DNA of 64,000 nt. It comes from Hymenobacter caeli. GTDB lineage: Bacteria; Bacteroidota; Bacteroidia; Cytophagales; Hymenobacteraceae. The notes beneath the pieces were generated by a model. The model did no database searches. It was given only the letters and a program-made list of their open reading frames with translations, and was not told where the DNA came from. The stretch's first letter is position 1. Every line of letters starts with the position of its first letter. Position numbers and translations under genes: made by a program. The DNA lies in the NCBI RefSeq assembly GCF_013294115.1, contig NZ_JABSNP010000010.1:1-64000 (forward strand), read 5' to 3'. This document shows, piece after piece, positions 1-8,974 of the stretch.

Positions 1-221
1 CCACAAAATGGTCCGACTGGTCGTAGCTCTATTAGAATGGCTGCTCCGACAACTAGTGGTCTGTCAAAGGTCTGTAAAAATAGTAGGGTAGAGTAGGCGT
101 TTTCCCCTCATGTGATCAAAAGTAATCGGGTATCCAGCGTTCAGCCCTGATTTCTTGCTAAACAGCTATATGCCGGCTAAAAAAGAATACATTTGGCAAT
201 TCCCCTGTATTCTTTTGCACC
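1..221. other. left-edge region, possible tail of a truncated gene
   Basis: No complete gene is visible. Frame 2 stays open from base 2 to a TAG at 89-91 and encodes a hydrophobic/basic tail containing VRLVVALLEWLLRQLVV. It could be the end of a gene cut by the window edge, but 29 codons are too few to judge. The rest is AT-richer than the surroundings and runs into the InsA-like gene at 222. Confidence 0.2.
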
Positions 222-644
222 ATGTCTGTTCTGGCCTGCCCCAAATGCGAATCGAAGGAAGCCACCAAAAGCGGGGTGGTGAACGGGCAGCAGCGGTTTA
301 AGTGCAAGGGCTGCGGCTACCACTACACCGTGGCCAAGGTGGGCCGTGAGGTGAACCCCTACTACGTGGTGAAGGCCTTGCAGCTCTACATCGAGGGCGT
401 GAGCTACCGCGAGATAGAGCGCCTGCTGGGCGTGAGCCACGTAAGCGTGATGAACTGGGTGAAAAAGTACGGCGTGAAGGCCCCCCGCCAGACCGACTAC
501 CACCCGACCTATAAAATTCTGAACCAGAAGGAGCTGGCCGAGTTTTTTCAAAAGCCCGAGAACCTGAAAAGCGCCGGGCTGGTGGTGACGGAGCTGGGCG
601 ACAAGTACATGATGATTCGCTGGGAGCGGTTCCGGGCCGGGTAG
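222..644 (+). CDS. orphan IS1 InsA-like zinc-ribbon/HTH protein
   Basis: A 140-residue protein. The N-terminus has a zinc ribbon with CPKC near residues 7-10 and CKGCGYHYT near 28-36, the hallmark of IS1-family InsA. A helix-turn-helix follows (about residues 55-90, including YREIERLLGVSHVSVMNWVKKYG). The last 45 residues are not a DDE catalytic domain: no InsB partner, frameshift site or DDE motif lies downstream before the MFS gene at 748. It is either a solitary IS1 remnant or a DNA-binding protein derived from InsA. The clean frame and unusual C-terminus (YKILNQKELAEFF) favour a retained gene. Family assignment is firm; function is not known. Confidence 0.7.
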   Translation: MSVLACPKCESKEATKSGVVNGQQRFKCKGCGYHYTVAKVGREVNPYYVVKALQLYIEGVSYREIERLLGVSHVSVMNWVKKYGVKAPRQTDYHPTYKILNQKELAEFFQKPENLKSAGLVVTELGDKYMMIRWERFRAG

Positions 645-747
645 GGGCCCGGCGGCTATAGCGGGTTAGCGGGCCCGGCGGCGGGGAGAACCGCCGAAAA
701 GCAGCGGCAGTATATTAGGCACCTCAACTCACCATTCTTCCCCACCC

Positions 748-2013
748 ATGAACCCCGTCAAAACCTCCCCGGTTCTCACGCCCGAACGGCCGCAGTTGGG
801 CTTGTTCAGCGCCATCGTCATCGTGGCCTCGCTGGGCTATTTTGTAGATATTTACGACCTGGTGCTCTTCAGCATCATCCGGGTCAAAAGCCTGAACGGC
901 ATCGGGATAACCGACCCCGCGGCCGTGACCGACCAGGGCCTGCACCTGCTGAGCATGCAGATGTGGGGCATGCTGCTGGGCGGCATTCTGTGGGGCGTGC
1001 TGGGCGACAAAAAGGGGCGGCTGTCGGTGCTCTTTGGCTCCATTCTGCTGTACTCGCTGGCCAACATCGCCAACGGCTTCGTGCAGAACGTGGACCAGTA
1101 CGCTTGGCTGCGCCTGGTGGCGGGCGTGGGCCTGGCCGGCGAGCTGGGCGCGGGCATCACGCTGGTGGCCGAGAGCCTGCCCAAGGAAAAGCGCGGCTAC
1201 GGCACGATGATCGTGGCGTCGGTGGGCGTGAGCGGGGCCATGGTGGCCTATTTGGTGGGGCAGGAGTTCGGCTGGCGCAACGCCTACTTCATCGGCGGGG
1301 CCCTGGGCCTGGGGCTGTTGGCGCTGCGGGCCGGCGTGTTCGAGTCGGGCATGTTCGAGCAAACCAAGCGCACCGACGTGGCCCGGGGCAACTTCCTGAG
1401 CCTGTTCAGCAACGGGCCGCGCTTCTACAAGTACCTGCGCTGCCTGCTGGTGGGGGCCCCGTTTTGGTACCTGGTGGGCATCCTGATTACGTTCGCGCCC
1501 GAGTTTGGCAAGCAGTTCGGCTTGCAGGGGCCCGTCACGGGCGGCCTGAGCGTCTTCTGGTGCTACTTCGGCCTCACGCTCGGCGACTTCACCAGCGGCG
1601 GGCTCAGCCAGCTCTTCAAGAGCCGCAACAAGACGCTGCAAGTGTTCATTATCTCTTCGGCCATCACGGTGGGGGCGTACTTGTTTGGGCTCAACGGGGC
1701 CAGCACCACGGTGTTCTACGCCGTGTGCTTCCTGATTGGCTACACGGGCGGCTTCTGGGCCTTGTTCGTGACGGTGGCCGCCGAGCAGTTCGGCACCAAC
1801 CTGCGCTCGACGGTGGCCACCACGGCCCCCAACTTTGCCCGCGGGGCCACGGTGCTCATCGCGCCCGCCTACAAGGCCCTCAAGGCCTACCCCTCGCTGG
1901 GCATGGTGGGGGCCGCCGGCCTCATCGGGGCCGTGCTGCTGCTGCTGGCCTTCTTCAGCGCCAGCACCTTGCCCGAAACCTACGCCAAAGACCTCGACTA
2001 CGTGGAGGAATAA
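748..2013 (+). CDS. MFS transporter
   Basis: A 421-residue polytopic inner-membrane protein with about 12 hydrophobic segments. The major facilitator signature lies between helices 2 and 3 (GVLGDKKGRLSVLFG, about residues 90-104), after a first helix rich in aromatic and acidic residues (GYFVDIYDLVLFS). This resembles the sugar-phosphate/aromatic-acid side of the superfamily, but the substrate cannot be read from sequence. It stands alone with a strong hairpin directly downstream. Because the next genes are a porin, a metabolite:proton symporter and carboxylate-activating enzymes, an organic acid is a reasonable guess. The ATG at 748 gives a normal N-terminus. Confidence 0.85.
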   Translation: MNPVKTSPVLTPERPQLGLFSAIVIVASLGYFVDIYDLVLFSIIRVKSLNGIGITDPAAVTDQGLHLLSMQMWGMLLGGILWGVLGDKKGRLSVLFGSILLYSLANIANGFVQNVDQYAWLRLVAGVGLAGELGAGITLVAESLPKEKRGYGTMIVASVGVSGAMVAYLVGQEFGWRNAYFIGGALGLGLLALRAGVFESGMFEQTKRTDVARGNFLSLFSNGPRFYKYLRCLLVGAPFWYLVGILITFAPEFGKQFGLQGPVTGGLSVFWCYFGLTLGDFTSGGLSQLFKSRNKTLQVFIISSAITVGAYLFGLNGASTTVFYAVCFLIGYTGGFWALFVTVAAEQFGTNLRSTVATTAPNFARGATVLIAPAYKALKAYPSLGMVGAAGLIGAVLLLLAFFSASTLPETYAKDLDYVEE

Positions 2014-2046
2014 CGCTAGCGCCTTCGCCGCTTTTGCCAGCCTCTC

Positions 2047-2078
2047 AAACGGCAGCCCCCGCCCGGGGGCTGCCGTTT
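2047..2078 (+). terminator. hairpin terminator after the first MFS gene
   Basis: Two 14-base arms (2047-2060 and 2065-2078) pair perfectly around a 4-base loop, 33 bases after the MFS stop codon. There is no long T-run, so it may act as a GC-rich terminator or mRNA 3' stabiliser. Confidence 0.7.
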
Positions 2079-2533
2079 GGCGTTTGGGGCAGCGGCCCAC
2101 GAACTTAGAACCTGGGCGATATCGCTAAACAAGTATAGGTTTGCTCAATTGATATCGCTTTTTCAGAAATGCTGATTGCCCGCTGGATAACCGAGTCCGG
2201 GCGAACCGTTTGAAGGGATAAAACTAAGATTCAGCGCAGTGGGTGGCTGTTTTGGGTGGGCCGTAGGGGTTGGTGCCATTGCCGGTCGAGGATCCCTGAC
2301 TACCGTACCAGTGGGAATATTGCCCCGTACGGCCTCGTAGGTGTGCCGGGCGCGCTGGGCTACAACTGCTCCAGGGGCAAAGCCGTGCAGCACTAGCTAT
2401 ACAAATTAGCGAAACGATGGCACGCCGGCACCATAAAGCCCCGCCATAGTGCTACTTAGCTGGACCAAACCTGAATGGCCGCCTGCTGGCCTTTGGGAGC
2501 GGCTCCTACTTCTTACCATCCTACCATTTCCTC
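2079..2533. other. 455-base gap with no convincing gene
   Basis: It contains two GATATCGCT copies (about 2119-2127 and 2151-2159), the first inside the palindrome GCGATATCGC, with a TAGGTTTG (-7-like) element at 2136-2143 between them. That could be an operator/promoter region, but no good -33 element is seen. A 76-codon frame on the minus strand (2163-2393) has no recognisable protein character. The region could be decayed coding DNA or a long regulatory leader for the porin. Confidence 0.3.
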
Positions 2534-4051
2534 ATGCGAAATTATCGCTACTCTTTGGCTCTTAGCAGCTTGTTGCTCGTAGGGGCCGGGTCGGCTTTCG
2601 GGCAGGTATTGCCCCCGGCCCCCGGTACGCCGCCCGCCCCGGCCGCCCCCGCCCCGCCGCCGGCCGTGCCGGCCCCCGCCAAATCTGTGCCCTACGGGGC
2701 GGGCATGAAGGTGAACCTCTCGCCCGACGGCTCCAAATACCTGCGCTTCATTGGCTGGGCGCAGGCTTGGGCCCAGTACAACGAGAACAACAGCAACACC
2801 CTGCGCGTGGGCGTTCCCAAAAACGACCAGCTGGCGTTCAGCATCCGCCGGGCCCGCCTCATCACGCTGGCCCAGCTCAACCCCCGGTTTTTGCTGCTGC
2901 TCGACCTGGGCATGGAAAACCAAACCGCCGTCAGCGGGGGCACGCCTAACGACCCCAACGGCCCCGGCCACCGGGCCCCGTTCTACGTCCACGAGGCCGT
3001 GGGCGAGTACCGCGTCAACAAGTACCTCAGCGTCGGCGGCGGCCTGAACTTCCAGGTGGGCATTTCGCGCATGTCCGCCGCCAGTACGGCCACCATGCTG
3101 GCCTACGACATTCCGGTGGTCAACTTCCCGACCCTGGACCAAACCGACCAGTTCGGCTTCTACACGGGCTTCTACGCCAAGGGCCGGGTGGGGGGCTTCG
3201 ATTACCGCCTGGCCGTGGACGAACCCTTCCTGCCCAGCCAGGCCAACACCCCCGCCACCGTGCGCACCAACGTGGCGGCCTTCTACCCCCGCAACTCCAA
3301 CAAAATCTACCAGGGCTACTTCGACTACGAGTTCCTGGACAAGGAATCCAACCTGCTGCCCTTTACCACCGGCACCTACCTGGGCACCAAGCGGGTGTTC
3401 AACATCGGGGCCGGCTTTCACTACAACGCCGCCGGCATGTTCTCGCGGCCCGCGGCCTTTACTGGCACAGCGCCCGCCGACCCCTTCACCATTCCCTTCC
3501 GCACGCACGACATCAAGCTGTTCGGGGCCGACGTGTTTTACGACGCCCCGATTGATACGGCTTCGAACACGGCCGTTACCTTCTACGGGGTGTACTACAA
3601 CTACAACTTCGGCCCCAACTACGTGCGCAACGCCGGCGTGAACAACCCCGGCACCAGCATCGCCCCCCCCACCGGCTTCACGGGGGCCACCAACCTCTAC
3701 GGCAACGCGTTGCCGCTCATCGGCACGGGCCAGACCCTCTACGCGCAGCTGGGCCTGCTGCTGCCCAAAAAGCTGCTGGGCCCCAAGGCCAAGCTCCAGC
3801 CCTACGTGGCCTACCTGCACAACAACCTGGAGGGCCTGCGCAACCCCGACGGCACCATCAAGGGCGTGAACGTGTACGACGCGGGCCTCAACCTGTACCT
3901 CGACGGCCACAACGCCAAGTTCACCCTCAACTACCGCGCCCGCCCCGACTTCAGCGACCAGTCCTTCATCCCCGCCAACAACGGCCAGGCCACGGTCAAC
4001 AGCGTGAACTACCGCCCCGAGGTCACGCTGCAAGCGCAGGTGTACTTGTAA
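2534..4051 (+). CDS. outer-membrane porin
   Basis: A 505-residue exported protein. A signal peptide ending near AFGQ (about residue 24) is followed by a proline/alanine-rich linker (about 25-55). The rest alternates in the manner of a beta-barrel with many aromatic girdle residues and ends in LQAQVYL, a typical barrel C-terminus. The opening of the mature domain (FIGWAQAWAQYNENN) and IRRARL resemble Bacteroidota porins related to the OprO/OprP group. It sits 64 bases before a metabolite:proton symporter gene on the same strand, so outer- and inner-membrane passage of the same solute is likely. Specificity is unknown. Confidence 0.8.
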   Translation: MRNYRYSLALSSLLLVGAGSAFGQVLPPAPGTPPAPAAPAPPPAVPAPAKSVPYGAGMKVNLSPDGSKYLRFIGWAQAWAQYNENNSNTLRVGVPKNDQLAFSIRRARLITLAQLNPRFLLLLDLGMENQTAVSGGTPNDPNGPGHRAPFYVHEAVGEYRVNKYLSVGGGLNFQVGISRMSAASTATMLAYDIPVVNFPTLDQTDQFGFYTGFYAKGRVGGFDYRLAVDEPFLPSQANTPATVRTNVAAFYPRNSNKIYQGYFDYEFLDKESNLLPFTTGTYLGTKRVFNIGAGFHYNAAGMFSRPAAFTGTAPADPFTIPFRTHDIKLFGADVFYDAPIDTASNTAVTFYGVYYNYNFGPNYVRNAGVNNPGTSIAPPTGFTGATNLYGNALPLIGTGQTLYAQLGLLLPKKLLGPKAKLQPYVAYLHNNLEGLRNPDGTIKGVNVYDAGLNLYLDGHNAKFTLNYRARPDFSDQSFIPANNGQATVNSVNYRPEVTLQAQVYL

Positions 4052-4115
4052 GCGGGGCCCCCGCCCGCCGGGGCCCCCGCGCAACCCCATTCATTAACCT
4101 TTCCCACCCAACACC

Positions 4116-5591
4116 ATGGACCAAAGCCTGAACCCCGCCTACGCCGCCGACCTGGACGCGCCGGTGGCCCACGACAACAACCAAGTCGATACGAAAACCA
4201 TCCGGCAGGTCATCACGGCCTCGTCGGTGGGTACGGTCATCGAGTGGTACGATTTCTACATCTTCGGGTCGTTGGCGGCCATCATCGGGCCGGTGCTGTT
4301 CGGGCACGCGGGCAAGATTGAGGACACTTTGCTGGGGGCCCTGGCCGTGTTCGGGGCGGGCTTCGTGGTGCGGCCGTTCGGGGCCATGTTCTTCGGCCGG
4401 CTCGGCGACATGATTGGCCGCAAGTACACCTTCCTGGTCACGCTGCTGATCATGGGCGGGGCCACGTTCGTCACGGGCCTCATTCCGAGCTACGATTCCA
4501 TCGGCATCGCGGCCCCCATCATCGTCGTGATTCTGCGCCTGTTGCAGGGCCTGGCCCTGGGCGGTGAATACGGCGGCGCGGCCACCTACGTGGCCGAGTA
4601 CGCCCCCGACAAGAAGCGCGGCTACTACACCAGCTTCATCCAGATTACGGCCACCGGGGGCCTCATCCTCAGCATCCTGGTGATTGTGATTACCCGCAAA
4701 ACGATGGGCGAGGCCGCCTTCAAGGAGTGGGGCTGGCGCATTCCGTTCCTGCTCTCGGGCCTGCTCCTGATTGCCTCGTACTACATCCGCAAGCGCCTGC
4801 ACGAGTCGCCGCTGTTTGCCAAAGCCAAGGCCACCGGCACCACCAGCAAGAGCCCGCTGCGCGACTCGTTCGTGAACCCCATCAACCGCCGCTTGGTGCT
4901 GATTGCCCTGTTCGGCGTCACGATGGGGCAGGGCGTTATTTTCTACACCTCGCAGTTCCACGCCTACTCGTTCATGAACAACACGCTGAAGCTCGACATC
5001 ATCGATTCCAGCACGATTCTGGTGGTGGCGATGGTGCTGGCCACGCCGCTGTTCATCTACTTCGGCTCGCTCTCCGACCGCATCGGCCGCAAGCGCATCA
5101 TCATGACGGGCATGATTTGCGGGGCCCTGTTCACGATTCCGCTCTTCTACGGCATCAAGGCCTACGCCGGGCCCCTGTCGGAAATCACGCCCGCCACCGT
5201 GGACGCCGCCGGCGCGGCCGTGCCCGCCGTGATGAAAGCCCTGGCCCCCAACGTGCCCATGATGACGCTGCTCACCTTCCTGCTGGTGCTGTTCGTGACG
5301 ATGGTGTACGGCCCCATCGCCGCCTACCTCGTCGAACTGTTCCCGACCAGCGTGCGCTACACCTCGTTGTCGGTGCCCTACCACATCGGCAACGGCGTGT
5401 TCGGGGGCTTCGTGCCGCTCATTGCCACCGCCATTGGGGTGTGGGCCGCCAAGCAGCCGGCCGGCACCTTCTCCAAGGAGCACAGCAGCCTGCTCGGCCT
5501 GGTGTACCCGGTGGTCATCGCCCTCATCTGCTTCTTCGTGGGCATGGCCCTGATGAAGGACACGCGCGACGTGAAGCTGATGGACAAGTAA
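4116..5591 (+). CDS. MFS metabolite:H+ symporter (MHS family-like)
   Basis: A 491-residue inner-membrane transporter. The first helix has IEWYDFYIFGSLA (about residues 42-54), and the loop after helix 2 has RPFGAMFFGRLGDMIGRKYT, both typical of the metabolite:H+ symporter branch (ProP, ShiA, KgtP and relatives). GLALGGEYGGAATYVAEYAP (about 147-166) is the matching helix 4/5 motif. A second signature (SLSDRIGRKRI, about 318-328) marks the C-terminal half. The cytoplasmic insertion before helix 11 is longer than usual (about residues 345-380). It lies between a porin and a symporter-kinase near acetyl- and propionyl-CoA synthetases, which suggests a carboxylate substrate. That link is inference. 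Confidence 0.88.
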   Translation: MDQSLNPAYAADLDAPVAHDNNQVDTKTIRQVITASSVGTVIEWYDFYIFGSLAAIIGPVLFGHAGKIEDTLLGALAVFGAGFVVRPFGAMFFGRLGDMIGRKYTFLVTLLIMGGATFVTGLIPSYDSIGIAAPIIVVILRLLQGLALGGEYGGAATYVAEYAPDKKRGYYTSFIQITATGGLILSILVIVITRKTMGEAAFKEWGWRIPFLLSGLLLIASYYIRKRLHESPLFAKAKATGTTSKSPLRDSFVNPINRRLVLIALFGVTMGQGVIFYTSQFHAYSFMNNTLKLDIIDSSTILVVAMVLATPLFIYFGSLSDRIGRKRIIMTGMICGALFTIPLFYGIKAYAGPLSEITPATVDAAGAAVPAVMKALAPNVPMMTLLTFLLVLFVTMVYGPIAAYLVELFPTSVRYTSLSVPYHIGNGVFGGFVPLIATAIGVWAAKQPAGTFSKEHSSLLGLVYPVVIALICFFVGMALMKDTRDVKLMDK

Positions 5592-5622
5592 TCTCCGGTT
5601 TGCCTGGCTAATAACCATCCAG

Positions 5623-5655
5623 AATCCGCCGGGCCCCGCGTCCGGCGGATTTTTG
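5623..5655 (+). terminator. Rho-independent terminator
   Basis: Arms 5623-5632 and 5642-5651 pair perfectly over 10 bases around a GC-rich 9-base loop and are followed by T residues. It ends the porin/symporter unit. Confidence 0.75.
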
Positions 5656-5698
5656 CTTGCCCGGGGGCCCCAGAAACGCCATTCTTTCGTTCCCTCCC

Positions 5699-5920
5699 AT
5701 GTCCCCACTACCCCCCGGCGAGCCGGCCGAGCAGCGTCGCGGCCAGCGCCTGCTGTTCGTGGCCGTGCTGTTCGGCGTGCTGCTCAATTTTCCCCTGCTG
5801 GCCGTGTTCGACCGCGACGGCCGCGTGGGCGGCGTGCCCGTGCTCTACCTCTACGTGCTGCTGGTGTGGGTATTGGTGGTGGGGCTGACGGGGTATTTGG
5901 TGCGGAAATCCAATGACTGA
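5699..5920 (+). CDS. small two-helix membrane protein
   Basis: A 73-residue protein starting at the ATG at 5699 (an in-frame codon at 5657 would overlap the terminator tail). Two hydrophobic segments, about residues 18-34 and 46-65, flank a short charged loop (FDRDGRVGG). It precedes the symporter-kinase by 132 bases on the same strand. Small two-helix proteins commonly sit beside sodium:solute symporters (for example YjcH with ActP), so a partner role is plausible. No family was recognised. Confidence 0.7.
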   Translation: MSPLPPGEPAEQRRGQRLLFVAVLFGVLLNFPLLAVFDRDGRVGGVPVLYLYVLLVWVLVVGLTGYLVRKSND

Positions 5921-5951
5921 ATGGGGGAATGATTGAATGGGTGAGTTCTCG

Positions 5952-5987
5952 GGCCGTCATGCCTCGGCTGCGCTCGGCATGACGGCC
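5952..5987. repeat. intergenic hairpin, GCATGACGGCC family (copy 1)
   Basis: Arms 5952-5963 and 5976-5987 pair perfectly over 12 bases; the loop contains CGGCTGCGCTC. An outer pair, AATGGGTGAG (about 5936-5945) against CTCACCCATT (about 6021-6030), encloses it. The core resembles the hairpins at 11351-11464 and 19459-19567. Confidence 0.75.
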
Positions 5988-6052
5988 TGATTGGTCCCCA
6001 CACCCCCATACCACCACACCCTCACCCATTTACTCATTCACCCACTCACTCC

Positions 6053-8815
6053 TTGAACAAGCTGCTCGTCGTTGGCTTTTCGTTCGGCTACCTGGCCCTG
6101 CTCTTCGGGGTGGCCTACGCGGCGGAGCGCCGGTCGGCGGCGCGCAAAAGCTTGGTGGCCAACCCCTACGTGTACGCCCTGAGCATGGCCGTGTACTGCA
6201 CGGCCTGGACGTACTACGGCTCGGTGGGGCGGGCGGCGCACCAGGGGGTCAGCTTTGTGGCCATCTACGTGGGGCCCACGCTGCTGGCCCCGGCGTGGTG
6301 GCTGGTGCTGCGCAAGATCATCCGCATCTGCCGGCAGCAGCGGCTCACCTCGATTGCCGACTTCATCTCGGCCCGCTACGGCAAGAACGCGGCCCTGGGG
6401 GCCCTCGTGACCGGGGTGTGCGTGCTGGGTATTGTGCCCTACATCGCGCTGCAAATCAAGGCCATTGCCACCTCGTTCGTGGTGCTCACCGGGGCCGGGG
6501 CGGGCGGGGCGACTCCGGTGGCGCTCTACACCACGGGGGCCCTGGCGGTGTTCACCATCCTGTTCGGGGTGCGCTCGGTGGAGGCCACCGAGCGCCACGA
6601 GGGCATCGTGTTGGCCGTGGCCGTCGAGAGCCTGGTGAAGCTGTTGGCCTTTCTGCTGCTGGGCGGCTTCGTCACGTTCGGGCTGTTTCACGGGTTCGGC
6701 GACGTGTTCGACCAGGCGGCGGCGGTGCCGGCGCTGCGGCAGCTTTTCACGCTGCGCGGGGCGGGCACGGGCGGGGCCGAGTGGGGCACGCTGCTCGTGC
6801 TGGGCATGTCGGCGGTGCTGCTGCTGCCCCGGCAGTTCCAGGTGGCGGTGGTGGAAAACGTGAACGAGGACCACCTGCGCACGGCCATGTGGCTGTTCCC
6901 GCTCTACCTCATCGTAATTAACCTGTTCGTGCTGCCCATTGCCTTCGCCGGCATGTTGCGCCTGGGCCGCCCGGGCCTCGACGCCGACACCCTGGTGCTG
7001 GGCCTGCCGCTGGCCGCTGGCCGCCCGTGGCTGGCGCTGCTCACCTACCTCGGGGGCCTGTCGGCGGCCAGCGGCATGATCATCGTTGAAACCATCGCCC
7101 TGAGCGTGATGATGAGCAACCACCTGCTGATGCCGCTGCTGGTGCGCGTGCCGGCCGCCGGGCCGGGGCCTCCCACGCGCTGGTTTGCCTACCTGGGCCG
7201 CATCGCCCTCGAAAGCCGCCGCCTGGCCGTGGGGCTGGTGCTGCTGCTGGCCTTTGCCTACTACGCCGAGGTGGGCCGCCAGCTGCCGCTGGTGAACACC
7301 GGCCTCGTCTCGTTTGCCGCCGTGGCGCAGTTCGTGCCCGCCGTGCTGGGCGGCCTGTACTGGAAGGGCGGCACCCGGCGCGGGGCCACCTGGGGGCTGC
7401 TGGCGGGCTTCGGGGTGTGGTTTTTCACGCTGGTGCTGCCCACGCTGGTGGGCCCGGGCCGCCTGCGGGCCGACCTGCTGACCGCCGGGCTGGGCGGGTG
7501 GGCGGGGCTGCGGCCGGGGGCCCTGTTTGGCCTCGAGGGACTCGACCCGCTCTCGCACGGGCTGTTTTGGAGCTGGTTTTTCAACATCGGCCTGTACGTG
7601 GGCGTGTCGCTGGCCCGGGCCCCCACGGCCCTGGAGCGGCGGCAGGCCGACGTGTTCGTGGACGTATTCGCGCGCCGCAGCCTGGCCGAGGAGGTGGCCG
7701 GCTGGCAGGGCCGCACCCCGCTGCCCGACGTGCGGGCCCTGCTGCTGGGCTTCCTGGGCAAGCGCCGCACCAACCAGGCCCTGCGGGCCTTCGCCGTGCG
7801 CTTCCCCGACGCGCTGCCCGCGGCCGCCCCGGCCCCGGTGCTCTCGGGCCCGCCGCCGCTGGCCCAGTCGTTCGTTTCCGCCGACCCGCGCCTGCTCACC
7901 TACGCCGAGAAGCTGCTGGCCGGCACCCTGGGCCCGGCCTCGGCGCGGCTGCTGCTGGCCGGCGTGGCGGGGGCCGAGGAAATCAGCTACGACAACGTGG
8001 TGGGCATCCTCAGGGAAAGCCAGCAGCTGTTGGAAGCCAACCGCCAGCTGCAAAAGCAGAGCCGCCAGCTCCAGCGCCTCAGCGACGAGCTGCGCCAGGC
8101 CTACGACCAGCTCCAGGCCCTGGACCAGCAGAAGGACGAGTTCCTGTACACCGTGACGCACGAGCTGCGCACGCCGCTCACCAGCATCCGGGCCCTGGCC
8201 GAGATTCTGGCCGATAACCCCGACCTGCCGGAAGAAGAGCGCGAGAACTTCCAGCTCACCATCGGCCGCGAGGCCGAGCGCCTCACCCGGCTCATCTCCC
8301 TGGTGCTCGACCTGGAGAAGTACGAGAGCGGCCAGGCCACCCTGGCGCGGGCCCCGCTGGCCCTGGCCGCCGTGGTGGCCGATGCCGTGGCCGCCGTGGG
8401 GCCCCTGGCCCGGGCCCGCGGCATCGCGCTGCGCGTGGACGTGCCCGCCGCCCTGCCCGCCCTGCCCGCCGACCGCGACCGGCTGATGCAGGTGCTCATC
8501 AACCTGCTCTCGAACGCCGTGAAGGCCTGCCCGCCCGGCGGCCGGGGCCGCATCGCGGTGCTGGCCTGGCCCGCCGCCGACGCCGTGCTGCTGTGCGTGG
8601 AAGACAACGGCAAGGGCATTTCGCCGGCCGAGCACCACCTCATTTTCGACAAGTTTTTCCAGGCCCGGCACCAGGCCCTGCGCAAGCCCGAAGGCTCGGG
8701 CCTGGGCCTGGCCATCACCCGCCGCATCGTGGAGCTGCACCAGGGCCGCATCTGGGTGGAAAGCGCCCTCGACCACGGGGCCCGCTTCTTCGTGGAGCTG
8801 CCGCTTTTTTCTTGA
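6053..8815 (+). CDS. sodium:solute symporter-histidine kinase fusion (CrbS/CbrA-like)
   Basis: A 920-residue membrane sensor with a TTG start; the hydrophobic N-terminus begins directly there. Residues 1 to about 520 form an SLC5/SSS-type transporter of about 13 helices. About 605-650 (RLLTYAEKLLAGTLGPASAR) matches the STAC linker that joins SLC5 domains to kinases. A coiled coil follows (650-695), then HisKA with phospho-acceptor H703 in THELRTPLTSIRA, and HATPase_c with N, G1 and G2 motifs (NLLSNAVKA about 817, GSGLGLAITRRI about 881). CrbS, which controls acetyl-CoA synthetase, and CbrA share this plan. A receiver gene and two acyl-CoA synthetases follow. The ligand and any real transport activity are unproven. 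Confidence 0.88.
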   Translation: MNKLLVVGFSFGYLALLFGVAYAAERRSAARKSLVANPYVYALSMAVYCTAWTYYGSVGRAAHQGVSFVAIYVGPTLLAPAWWLVLRKIIRICRQQRLTSIADFISARYGKNAALGALVTGVCVLGIVPYIALQIKAIATSFVVLTGAGAGGATPVALYTTGALAVFTILFGVRSVEATERHEGIVLAVAVESLVKLLAFLLLGGFVTFGLFHGFGDVFDQAAAVPALRQLFTLRGAGTGGAEWGTLLVLGMSAVLLLPRQFQVAVVENVNEDHLRTAMWLFPLYLIVINLFVLPIAFAGMLRLGRPGLDADTLVLGLPLAAGRPWLALLTYLGGLSAASGMIIVETIALSVMMSNHLLMPLLVRVPAAGPGPPTRWFAYLGRIALESRRLAVGLVLLLAFAYYAEVGRQLPLVNTGLVSFAAVAQFVPAVLGGLYWKGGTRRGATWGLLAGFGVWFFTLVLPTLVGPGRLRADLLTAGLGGWAGLRPGALFGLEGLDPLSHGLFWSWFFNIGLYVGVSLARAPTALERRQADVFVDVFARRSLAEEVAGWQGRTPLPDVRALLLGFLGKRRTNQALRAFAVRFPDALPAAAPAPVLSGPPPLAQSFVSADPRLLTYAEKLLAGTLGPASARLLLAGVAGAEEISYDNVVGILRESQQLLEANRQLQKQSRQLQRLSDELRQAYDQLQALDQQKDEFLYTVTHELRTPLTSIRALAEILADNPDLPEEERENFQLTIGREAERLTRLISLVLDLEKYESGQATLARAPLALAAVVADAVAAVGPLARARGIALRVDVPAALPALPADRDRLMQVLINLLSNAVKACPPGGRGRIAVLAWPAADAVLLCVEDNGKGISPAEHHLIFDKFFQARHQALRKPEGSGLGLAITRRIVELHQGRIWVESALDHGARFFVELPLFS

Positions 8816-8974
8816 GCTGTTAGCTGATGGCTTTTAGCTGTTAGCTTTCTCGTTAGTCGTTAGCGCAATGCACAATTGATTCAGCCCATGTACTTATCTC
8901 CACTCATTTCCTGCCCAAGCCAGGAGCTAGCAGCTAACAGCTAAAGGCTAACAGCTATGTAAAGGCTAACAGCT
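8816..8974. repeat. AGCTAACAGCT repeat cluster (locus 1)
   Basis: Several copies of GCTGTTAGC or its complement lie at 8816-8845 and 8925-8974, in opposite orientations at the two ends, so the transcript could fold back. The last copy runs directly into the ATG of the receiver gene (AACAGCTATGAAA), and a near-identical stretch lies 18 bases earlier. Confidence 0.75.

Noticed and set aside
2163..2393. 76-codon minus-strand frame in the gap before the porin
   Set aside because: No start context, no recognisable domain, and a composition like random GC-rich DNA.
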